Positions 20,366-29,865 of a stretch of DNA of 47,696 nt are shown here, piece by piece. The stretch is taken from positions 1 through 47,696 of the forward strand of contig JAANBB010000322.1 in assembly GCA_014621425.1 (NCBI GenBank), in the 5' to 3' direction. Made by a program: the position numbers and the translations under genes. Every line of letters starts with the position of its first letter. The first letter of the stretch is position 1. Below the pieces are notes generated by a model. That model was given only the letters and a program-made list of their open reading frames with translations, was not told the DNA's origin and searched no databases. The DNA is from Cylindrodendrum hubeiense (taxonomy: Eukaryota > Ascomycota > Sordariomycetes > Hypocreales > Nectriaceae).

Positions 20366-22043
20366 ATGACGACAGACCAGGCCGTATCCAACTTGAGCCA
20401 GGTCCATAGCGATCTGGCTCAGAAGGAGTCCCTCCATAAGACAGCAGAGCTACACACCGATGTCGGCCTCGACTATTACCACCAATCGCAGCAAATGGAC
20501 CCTTCTGAGCGTGAGGAAATTGCCAAGAAGATCCTGAGAAAAATCGACTTCACTTTGTTGCCTGCCGTACGTAAATTCCAGCATTTGACTCTTGGGATTC
20601 CATTGACTCACTGCTCACAATAACAGATGTGCCTAATATACCTCCTCTCATTTCTGGATAAACAAACCCTCAACTATGCGGCAGCATATGGCTTGAAAGA
20701 TGACCTCAATCTGGAAGGGGACCAGTATTCCTGGATTGCCTCCGTCACTAACATAGGGTACTTGGTCGGCTCGTACCCTTCTAACATCTGCTTGCAGAAA
20801 CTGCCCATTGGAAAATTTATTTCTGTTATGCTCGTGTCCTGGGGCATGTTGCTGATTGCCACCATTGGCGCCAAGAGCTTTGCCGGTCTCATGGTCTTGC
20901 GGTTTCTTCTTGGCAGCTTGGAAGCGTGTATTGGACCTGCGTGGATGTTGATCACAAGTATGTTCTGGAAACGGGACGAGCAGCCCTTGCGCATGTGCAT
21001 TTGGCTCGGGTGCAATGGAATTTCCCTCATGCTGGGGGCGGGCATCTCCTGGGGATTGGGCCACACGAACAACATCCACTTAGCGCCATGGCAGCTTGTG
21101 TTTCTGGTAAGTCTTTCAACGCTCAGTTTGATGGATTCGGCATCGCTGACAATATTATTCTTAGACAATTGGCGTTATTACTGTCACTGCCGGCCTGGTA
21201 GCCTTTTTCATTTTTCCTTCGAGTCCCTTGGATTTTAAACTGTTCTCCCACGAGGAAAAGGTTGTGTCCATCTGGAGAGTTGCCGAGAATCAAACTGGAA
21301 TCAAACACGACAAGCTCCTCCCATACCAGATCAGGGAAGCTCTGCTGGAGCCCCGAGTATGGTTTATCGCTGGACAGCAGATTTCCATCGGCATCATCAA
21401 TTCCAGCATCACGAATTTTATGAGTGCCCTATTATCCGGATTTGGGTACAATTCGTCTGAGACGGTCCTGTGGCAACTTCCAAACGGCGCTTTCCAGCTT
21501 GTGATGACTGTGGCTGCCGGAGTTCACGCCTCCAAAATCCGCAACACCACTATAATCTGCGCTATTGCTGTTCAGGTTCCATCTCTAGCAGGGATTATTG
21601 GCATCGCTTTGATCCCCATCGAACATCGTCTAGCGTTGACAGCTTGTTGTTGGCTTCTTGGTATCATCGGCGCTGCCATCATTCTCAATTGGTCCGTGAT
21701 TGCAAGCAATTTTGCTGGCCACACGAAGCGAATGACTGTCAACGGTCTGAACTTTGTCTGCTACGCTGCGGGCAACATTGTTGGTCCCTTCATGTTCCGA
21801 CAGTCAGAAGCACCGCGATATATGGGTGCAATCAAGGCGTTGTGCGGTGTTTATGCGTCATCAATGGTATTCACAGCCCTGGTAGGTGCGGATATGTGGT
21901 TATCAAATAAAAGACGTGATGCAAAGGCTAGATCTGGAGAGGAAGGTCTCAGTGGCGAGGATGATAGTACATCCGACTCCAATGAGGCTGGTTTTAGGGA
22001 CTTGACGGATAAGGAGAATCTCAGGTTTAGATACAAGCTATAG
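20366..22043 (+). CDS. MFS transporter, anion:cation symporter family (Dal5/allantoate permease type)
   Basis: Three exons, 20366-20566, 20627-21106 and 21165-22043, with introns of 60 nt (GTACGT...AACAG) and 58 nt (GTAAGT...CTTAG), give 519 residues and 12 expected membrane spans. The N-terminus has the family lead-in EREEIAKKILRKIDFTLLPA, then LSFLDKQTLNYA. Later come NFAGHTKRMTVN, then QSEAPRYM, and the ending DLTDKENLRFRYKL. These carriers import small organic anions such as allantoate, ureidosuccinate, vitamins or peptides. It is divergent from the glutamine amidotransferase and probably co-regulated with it. A relic of a related carrier lies at 16945-17323. Confidence 0.92.
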
Positions 22044-22079
22044 AGTAAAACTAGCTACTCGATAACGGAATGCCAAGAT

Positions 22080-23231
22080 TTACAAAGCCTTCGCAGCAGC
22101 CTCCAGTGCGTCCTTGATCTTCAGTGGCTTGACCTCGGGGAACTTGCTGCTGAAAGCAGTATTTTCGTCAAAATCCATGTCGCCGTACTCACACAAAAGC
22201 CCGAAGGTTGCAGAGAACGAAAAGATTACTTCCTTAGGGACGGGGATGAATGGGAGGGCCTTTGTGAGCGAGGGGAGCTCAGTGATTTTGTTGTTTTCCA
22301 AGTCCTCAACACTGTCATAGACAACCTTAAACTTCGTTCCTATAATGCCGAAGCCAAAAGTTGTCAGCTACATTCTTCTTATCAAAGGAGTTGGGAAGCA
22401 GGGGGTTCGGACCTTTAGCAGCCTCGGCATGCTTGACGAACTCATTCCAAGTCAATTTATCTCCCACAACATATTCCTCAGCATCCCACTTCTCCATGTC
22501 GAGGGCCAAATCCACATATTTGGCAAGATCAAAAGTGTGGATGAAGCAAACTGGCGTGTTTCCTGATCCAGGAATGGCGGCCATGTTGTGTGCCAAGTCC
22601 ACAGCAAAGATCATGGGCATCACGTACGACTTGATGGTGGGGCCCGTGAAAAAGTCGGTAAAGAAACCGGCATAAAAAACAGTATACTCCAAGTCGGTCT
22701 TTTTGAGCTCGTCAACGGCTTGCCTCTTCATATTGGTAGAATGAAGCTTTTGTGCAGTTCTAAACATGGGTCAGCTCTGCTTTAGTATCTGGGATAGTGT
22801 CGCAGACTGGAAGCCAGTGAACAATGATTGGGCGTGCTTACGTCCCCGCAATAGGAATGCCCCAGTTGCTGGGAATGAATCGTCGGGTCGCTTTGGATTT
22901 CTGGGCTGCCTGAATCAGGGTTACCTCAGGCGGAACGCCCTCTTCCGGCATGGTGCTGAGCGCCGAGATGACTGTGTCGAAGCCATTCTCCTCAATGACG
23001 TCCTTCAAGCCATCAACGCTGGTGTAATCGACAACGATGATGGGAGCCCCAATCTCTGCGGACAGAGTATCGTTGGACTACAATAATATTAGCCATCACA
23101 CGATACACTGCGGTAGGAAGTCATACCTTGCGACTGAGGATTTTGACCTCATGCTTGCCCCGAGCAATGATGGCCTCGACCAAGGCCCGGCCCACGCCAC
23201 CAGTTCCGCCTGCAACAGCAACGATTCCCAT
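22080..23231 (-). CDS. NmrA-like / isoflavone-reductase-like NAD(P)-binding protein
   Basis: Four exons, 23127-23231, 22842-23077, 22413-22759 and 22080-22339, give 315 residues. Introns are 49, 82 and 73 nt; the last uses a weak GTCCGA donor, chosen because the join gives KGTKFKVVYDS. The N-terminal Rossmann motif GGTGGVG is at residues 8-14, followed by KILSRK, VDYTSVDGL and FIPSNWGIP, typical of the NmrA/PCBER atypical SDR group. Members act as reductases on small aromatic compounds or as NAD(P)-sensing regulators; which applies here is unknown. It is divergent from a Zn2Cys6 regulator, with a TATAAATA box and a minisatellite in the shared promoter. Confidence 0.9.
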
Positions 23232-23349
23232 TTTAGTTAGTTGTGGAAAGTGGGTTGAATAGGATGAGATATTGTCGTGAGTTCTTTGAGATGTACTGGT
23301 GGATTGTTTAGATTGAGAGACGAATCGAACTCCAACGAGAGAGTAGCAG

Positions 23350-23357
23350 TATTTATA
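23350..23357 (-). promoter_or_regulatory. TATA box of the NmrA-like gene
   Basis: TATAAATA on the minus strand, about 120 bp before the ATG at 23231. Confidence 0.6.
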
Positions 23358-23460
23358 GATCTAGGGCACAGCAATCATTGAGAGTGATGACATAGAGTCT
23401 CCCGCTTTACCAATGTCTTGTAGCTTGTATCATTTGTCAACTGGCCTGTAGACTTCCCCA

Positions 23461-23517
23461 GCTCCACATCCGACGCTCCACATCCGAGACCCACATCCGA
23501 GACTCCACATCCGAGAC
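23461..23517. repeat. Four-copy short tandem repeat in a divergent promoter
   Basis: Units at 23461-23474, 23475-23490, 23491-23503 and 23504-23517 all contain CCACATCCGA, with small length differences (13-16 bp). It lies between the NmrA-like start (23231) and the Zn2Cys6 start (23711). It may be a minisatellite or an array of regulator sites. Confidence 0.85.
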
Positions 23518-23710
23518 GGTGACAAAGCAGCATAGCGCGAAGAATTACGGTTGCGGAGAAGTAAATAAGCTTGTCCGCGGCCGGAATCCTTCAAGACTCC
23601 GTTCCGTATTCCCCCTCTTCATCAACCTTCATCGATTTGCTATCACAGCTGCGCTTATTCCGGAGTATTGGTAATCTGTCCAGTGGCATTCGTATCCAAT
23701 CTCACCCGCT

Positions 23711-25882
23711 ATGGACGTCACTCCGATTGGCTGGGTGACCCCACGGCGGAATTTCGATCGAATAGAGCATGTAAGTCGATCCAGGCCCTCTGCAATGCAG
23801 TGTGATACTGACTATGCGCGGAAGGCCTGCAATCGATGTCGGACTGCAAAAGTGCGCTGCGACAATAAACAACCGTGCTCGCGTTGTGATGAAAGAAATA
23901 TTGAATGCATTCGCGACCCACGCAATAATCGGCCCGCTCCAAGGTTCGTATCAAGACGGTCAAAACTGTGCGTTCGTTGACCAGACATTACAGAACCGAA
24001 AGGATCCAAACACTTGAAACCCGGCTAAAGGGACTGGAGTCATCTCTTCAAATACCAAGCCTGTTATCAGATCACGCCGCCGTAAGGTACAGTGACCATG
24101 ATGTTGGATTCATCGCGAGTCTCACGAAACCGGCCCCAGGCACGGCAAATATGACAAGCCAAGACAATCAACAAAGTATCACAACGCGGGAACCCCCTCC
24201 AGAGGTTCCCGTCATGAGACAGAGCGACAACATCGTGGCGGATCTAAGAAGTGCCATCTCACACGCCACATCATGTCACAATCAACTATTCATACCCATG
24301 TTTCCCAAGGGCGAGATAATATTGCTTGTCGGCGTTTTCCTCGATGAATTCAACACTACCTTTCCAATTTTCCACAGGCCGTCATTGATGGCCATGTGCC
24401 AGGACAATTTTCCCGGGGACAATAAGTTCGAGAATCCGGCTTGGTGGGCTTGTCTAAACACGATTGTTGGTACAGCGATCCAACTGAAAACAATCAACAG
24501 CTCTTTCGCAACAATTTCAGATTTTTCTTGGGCATTTTTCAAGAATGCCTTTTCCGTGTACCAAGATATCCTAACCGCAGAGCCGAGTCTCTTGTCTGTG
24601 CAGGCACTACTCATCATGGCCATGTTTCTGAGCGGAACTACCGACACCAGGACAACAACACTCCTCGTGCAATCGGCGATCAGAATGATACACATCTTAG
24701 GGCTAGACATGGAAATTCCAGGCAACGATGAAGACCTCAACCAGACTGAGCAAAGGAGACGTGTTTACTGGGTGGCGCACCTGATGGAAAAGACCACAAG
24801 CACTGAATTGGGATTGCCCCCTACCCTGCAGCATGGCTGGCATGAAGCTACCCTTCCGAATGAGAATGCGTCAGATACTATTAGTGACCATTATCATCCA
24901 GACGACCCGGAAACCCCGTATATCTTCAGGCTAAGAATTGAGCTGCTGGTGATTGAGTCAAAAGCAGAAATAGCCTTCTCTAAGGTGGGTGGTCTGGGTG
25001 GCTCAGATCAGTGCTTGGCACTGCAGATGTTGGAATTGCGGAGTGAGCTTGAGGCTTGGAAGCAGAGGCTGCCGTACCAGATTCGACTCGACGCCACGGA
25101 TAGTTTTAAGACAAATAACCTGGCAGTTATTATGCTGCATATCACGTTTATTAGGTGTGAGAGTATGGTCAATATGGGTATGTCAAGGCCTGGGTCTCAA
25201 GAAGAACACGACAACATGGTCCTAGACGAACCATCCCCACCGCCAGTCTCTCGAATTCAAGCGCCATATTCGATGCCAGTCTCAGTAGAGGCAAGCAGAG
25301 CTATAATATCCCTTCTTCCACACGTGGAATCTCCCCTATTCGCGGATCTCTGGTAAGAACGAAGCTTGCCATGAAGCAACGAGGATGCTAAACGAGACAA
25401 AGGCGATTTCTCCCGCATCCACTCTGTGCGGCCCTCGCACTCCTCGCCGAGATTGTTAAGAATCCTTCTGGGCCACTGGCGGTATCCGATGCCAGCCTGA
25501 TAGGATCTTTCGTGCGGTTCCTAGAGAGAATGAAGCACCGGGAAGGCTGCGACATTGAAGGTTTCTTAACAGGATGCACTGCACTCGAACAACTTGCCAA
25601 GCGCGTCATTAGCGATGCAGAGAATGGCAAAGAGATACAGGCAAGTTATGGATTTTATGAAGAATAACACCATGCTAATTTGTTCAGTTGCCGAAACAAC
25701 TGCCCATGCTGGCCAACTCTAATCACATGCATGTTGCTCACGGGCTCATGGGAAACATGCCGAGGTTGAATGCCTTGGCTTCTACTATTTTCTGTGACAC
25801 ATTCCAAGATCTGAAAAACACCGGACCAACACTCAATGTATTTAAACCGGAGTCATTACAGCCAAGCACCTATAACTTTTAA
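23711..25882 (+). CDS. Zn2Cys6 transcription factor with fungal-specific TF domain
   Basis: Exons 23711-23943, 23994-25352, 25403-25640 and 25688-25882 give 674 residues. The zinc cluster ACNRCRTAKVRCDNKQPCSR continues CDERNIEC, spacing C-x2-C-x6-C-x5-C-x2-C-x6-C. A coiled linker (RIQTLETRLKGLESSL) and the middle homology region follow (EFNTTFPIFHRPSL; RRRVYWVAHLMEK). Introns are 50 nt (GTTCGT...TACAG), 50 nt (GTAAGA...AAAG) and 47 nt. The third has a GC donor (CAG then GCAAGT) and TTCAG acceptor, and the join is phase 0. A 54-nt stretch, 23771-23824 (GTAAGT donor, CTGAC branch, GAAG end), could also be an in-frame intron before the zinc cluster. The nuclear regulator probably acts on neighbours such as the divergent NmrA-like gene. 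Confidence 0.88.
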
Positions 25883-25903
25883 GGATCGATGGGCTACAAT
25901 GTG

Positions 25904-26776
25904 CTAAACAGCATAACCCCCAATCCACCACTGTCTGGGAAACTCCATTCCCCACTTCTTCATTGTGCCACTAAGTTCCTCTTCCGTCCCCGGTACGACA
26001 TTGATAAAGACCCTCCCTTGTGGACTTTCACTCATGCAAGGCTCTGAGTGCATAGCCCCCGACTCTCTCCCAACCCGAAACAATGCGCACTCGCCTGCCG
26101 CAGCTGCCTTGACGTTGAATTGAGCCAAGCTGGTGGCGAGCTCTTCCCGCACACTGTCTGCGGCAGAGGAACACCCAACGCAGCGAATCGAGAGACAGAC
26201 ATGGTCCGTGCTTGCGGCTTCACGGGCATTGCGCTGCGTTTCCCGCGTTGAAGATTGGTGTTCTAGAGGGATGAAGAGGGTCGATGGACCAAGTAGCGTA
26301 GTACATATTTTCCAATTGGTCCCGAGGTCTGCGTGGGGGCTATTCTTCCGTTCATAGTGTGATTTCAGGCCCAGCCGGGTCCCGGGGAGATTGCCGCGGG
26401 TCAGGTCCGAGAAGAAGAGCTCATCGGTGTGCCATCGCGGCCGGTCAAACTCGTGCGTCGGCGTCGTGGCGCGGACGGTGAGCAGATAGTGGCCGAGGCC
26501 GCTAGCCTCCAGGACCGCGTTGACAAACTCCAGAAAGGGGAGCAGCCTGGGGAGAAGCGGGCCCGTAAAGGTCGCGGCCGCGAAGTCGTAGAAGTTGGGC
26601 GGGAGGGGTAAATCTGGGTCTGATGGAGATGGGCGGAGAAGAGGGCCGCAGTAGCTCCAGTGCGCGGTGCGCTTCACGGTGATCTGCTCTTGGATGGCAT
26701 CTTGATGCGGGCTGTATGACAGAAACGAAAACTCTTGTCTCAATGCGTCGGCCGTATCAATTGCCAAAGTGGCCAT
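25904..26776 (-). CDS. Conserved fungal protein with 2OG-Fe(II)-oxygenase-like motifs
   Basis: Intronless. From the chosen ATG at 26776 (A at -3; MATLAIDTADAL) it has 290 residues; the frame stays open upstream to an ATG at 26971, which would add 65 low-complexity residues. Motifs: RWHTDELFFSD (a possible iron-binding HxD), NWKICTTLLGPSTLFIP, then MHSEP followed 12 residues after the His by RVFINVVPG. H-x-D...H...R is the order expected for 2-oxoglutarate/iron dioxygenases, but I know this family only as hypothetical fungal proteins. It lies tail to tail, 21 bp from the Zn2Cys6 gene. The function is inference; the gene itself is well supported by length and composition. Confidence 0.7.
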   Translation of the reverse strand: MATLAIDTADALRQEFSFLSYSPHQDAIQEQITVKRTAHWSYCGPLLRPSPSDPDLPLPPNFYDFAAATFTGPLLPRLLPFLEFVNAVLEASGLGHYLLTVRATTPTHEFDRPRWHTDELFFSDLTRGNLPGTRLGLKSHYERKNSPHADLGTNWKICTTLLGPSTLFIPLEHQSSTRETQRNAREAASTDHVCLSIRCVGCSSAADSVREELATSLAQFNVKAAAAGECALFRVGRESGAMHSEPCMSESPQGRVFINVVPGTEEELSGTMKKWGMEFPRQWWIGGYAV

Positions 26777-27705
26777 CGTCACCGCTAGGCTGTTCGTTTG
26801 CCAGAGGGAAGTGGGCGAAACGTCAGCCTCCTCGGGATAGCGTGCATAAGGAACGACGCCTGCCCGAATCAGGCACCGGCTTAATGCGCCGCATTTATGA
26901 TCTGGCTTACCGAGATTTGTCGAGCACCCATGGATATGCTTGGTTTGATGCGTACGCGGTGGATGCAGCATGCCACAATGGGCCTGGTCCGACTAACAGA
27001 ATCCCACTTCCCCACGCCGTGGGCTTCTAGCCATGTTCCGGATGTTCAATCCAACGGCTTCAATTGGAATGAGTCAAGACGTGTCTTAAGATGGCCCCGT
27101 CTTATTCTCACCGGGAATATGCATGACACACACACGACACACGGACGAGTGTTTTCCTCTGTGCTCTCTTCACCGGGAGCCTCACCCCTGCCCGCCTGCT
27201 CATCCCATACCGGTGGGGGTCGTCAGTCACTTACGAAGACACTGTCGATACTTTCAAGACGGTGGAGACGCCCAAGAAACTTGCTCACAACAAAGCAGCT
27301 TAGCCTCACGCAGCATCCTATCGGATCAACCGCACAGTTCGTTTATAGACGCTTCACCTGGGTTTCCCAGCGACGTGGCGCGATAGCTACAGCGGGCACC
27401 TTGATGGGCAACTCCGCACAGACATAGCACTACCCGCACAAATTTTAGGCGACCCCCAAATGCGTGAATAACCAGCCAATCGCGCCGAAGCAATTATTGA
27501 TGAGCGCCGGTATTGCCCCCATCTTGACTGATCAAACTTTTCACTATAAATCGACACCTGGATGGATCTTGGCCTTCTTCGTTCGCTAGGCTTGTTTCTG
27601 TTTGATCTTCACGTGCTGCGTTGCTTGATTCGAGAGCATAGTTGACTCCACGCGGACCAGTTGTTGAAGCACTATTCCGTAGTCTCCTCCAGCTCTCACA
27701 GCATC
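26777..27705. other. Intergenic region, promoter of MFS gene at right end
   Basis: A plus-strand open frame (26897-27427) has no recognisable domain and looks accidental. A TATAAA lies at 27545-27550. Confidence 0.5.
27545..27550 (+). promoter_or_regulatory. TATA box of the MFS gene at 27706
   Basis: TATAAA 156 bp before the ATG, in a CACTATAAATC context. Confidence 0.5.
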
Positions 27706-29395
27706 ATGGGTGGCGCGGTGGAGACCTCTACTGGGGTCACCAGAGTCGATTCACTGTCGAATGGCAATGAAGTCCAGGCCTCTCAAGTTGTTTCAGAAGA
27801 CCCAGAGCTTGCACTAGCGCTCAAGAACTATGTTCCAGACACGCCAGAGGAGAGACGCCTCGTCCGCAGGATCGACATGGTCCTCCTACCGTGTCTATGG
27901 TGGATGTACATCTTGGCCTACCTAGACAAGGGAAATATTGTGAGTTGTTTCTTGAGTTTCAACACAACGTGGGGATAGCATGACTAACATATTTCAACAC
28001 TAGGCAAACGCCAATGCAGCAGGACTAAGCGAGGATCTAGGCCTCAGTGACAACGGTAATGCCGATTTCTTCCTCCAATGGTTCAAGCATGTGCTCACAC
28101 ACAGTTACAGAATACTCTCTGTTCATCTCCGTCTTCTTCGTCGGTTACTTCCTGTTAGAGGTTCCCTCTAACTTGGTCCTCGTCAAGATCAGACCTTCCA
28201 TTTATCTATCCATCATCGTCTTCTGCTGGGGATGCATTGTCAGTGGAATGTCACAGTCCAAGACCCTGACGGGTTTTCTCGTTGGACGCTTTTTCCTTGG
28301 CTGTGTTGAGGCCGGCATGTTCCCCGGTGCCCTGTTTATCCTGACTTGCTGGTACACGAAGAAGGAAGTCGGTAAGTCTATCAATGCACCCCCAATCCCC
28401 TTCAATGTGAAGTCTTCTTCTCTAACAAGACAATGCTATTAGGCAAACGGTTTTGCATATTTTACACTGCCGGCTGTGTAGCCCCAGCCCTTGGCGGTCT
28501 AATGGCTGGTGCCATCATCAGAAGTCTCGATGGCACTAGAGGCATGGCCGGTTGGCGATGGCTCCTCCTCATTGAAGGACTTATCACCGTGCTTTGTGCC
28601 ACAATCTTGTTCTTCGCGATCCCAGACTACCCCCACAACTCGCGAAGATTTTCAGCAGAGCAGCGCCAGCTAGCCCACATTCGGATCATGTATGATCGGA
28701 GCATCAACGTTACCATGGACAACAACACCTTAACGACGAAACAGACCTTCAAGGCTGTTGTCGCAGACTGGAAAACGTGGATGTTTCTTGTTCTGTACAA
28801 CCTGAACGGCACCTGCACCACCATCTCGTACTTCATCCCCACCATCCTCAAAACGCTCGGGTACACCAAAGTCACTGCTCAGTGGATGACTGCGCCTATC
28901 TACATCACAGGAGCCATCTCCATGCTGATCTTCTCCTACACCTCAGACCGGTCACAGGACAGGCGCTGGCATCTCACTTGCTTGCATCTGGTTGCTGTTA
29001 CAGCTTGTCTTGTCTTACTGCTTGTTGATAACGCAGTCGTCAAGTATGTCATGATGTGCCTTTTTATCGGCGGCCTATACACTGCGTTGCCTCTGATCCT
29101 CAACTGGGCGAGCGAATGCATCTCATACCCCACCAAAAAGCGATCGGTCGCAATTGCCTTCATCAATTCGTTCTGCAATCTCTCCATGATATATGGAAGT
29201 TACTTGTGGCCTAGCGCTGATACTCGTCACATCCTTGGTTTCACCACGATGGCTTCTTTCTGTGGCGGTGCGGCCATATTGTCTGCGTCAGTGCCTATAT
29301 TCATGAGATTTCTTCCAAGCAAACCTGCTACAAAAGCCGAGAGGGATCTTATTGCTCTAGGAGCAAGCGAGAGCGAATCTTCGATAAAGCGGTAG
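27706..29395 (+). CDS. MFS transporter, anion:cation symporter family (nicotinate/vitamin carrier-like)
   Basis: Exons 27706-27939, 28004-28055, 28111-28371 and 28443-29395 (introns of 64, 55 and 71 nt) give 499 residues. The second acceptor was set at TTACAG because the join then gives SDNEYSLFISVFFVGY, as in the family. Other marks are RRIDMVLLPCLWWMYILAYL, EVPSNLVLVKIRPS, GRFFLGCVEAGMFPG, and TYPTKKRS-like YPTKKRSVA near the tenth span. Carriers of this type (Tna1/Liz1-like) move nicotinate, pantothenate or related organic anions at the plasma membrane; the substrate is unknown. First ATG is at 27706, with a TATA box upstream. Confidence 0.92.
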
Positions 29396-29865
29396 ATGGA
29401 GAGAAGTGTAACTCATCAGACTCATAGGGGCTAGAAAACTGCTGCGTGTATATATTATGATCAAGTCAATTTGATATCGTTATGGTTCATAAGTCTCGAT
29501 ATGGTTGCTTGGCCCCATAACCCAGCAACGTCCATGTCCTCGTGTTGAGTTGGAAACTGAGGTTGAATTGTGGGGTGTTCGAACTAGAAGTGACATAACC
29601 CTGTAGCGCCACATGAAGCAAAAGGGTAAGGCACCCTGCTCCATATGCGTGCAGATAGACCATACATGTGTCCTGCGATAAGAAAGAAGCCTGATTTACT
29701 TAAACAACGCCTCTCGAACATTCAAGCCCAACTACCCCGCTATCGTTTGATTGGTGTCAGCGCAAGAAACCTTTTTGCTGACACACAAACCACGAACATA
29801 AGCTAGGTTGCAGAATTCACGGCCGCAGCAAAGACGTTGATGAAAAAAGACGAGCTCCCAAGGGC
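29396..29865. other. Intergenic region between MFS and HET genes
   Basis: 470 bp, nothing recognised; the HET gene promoter must lie here. Confidence 0.4.

Noticed and set aside
27120..27145. ACAC-rich microsatellite
   Set aside because: Too short and irregular to matter.
26897..27427. 176-codon plus-strand open frame as a gene
   Set aside because: It overlaps the 5' end and promoter of the minus-strand gene, has low-complexity composition and no recognisable motif.
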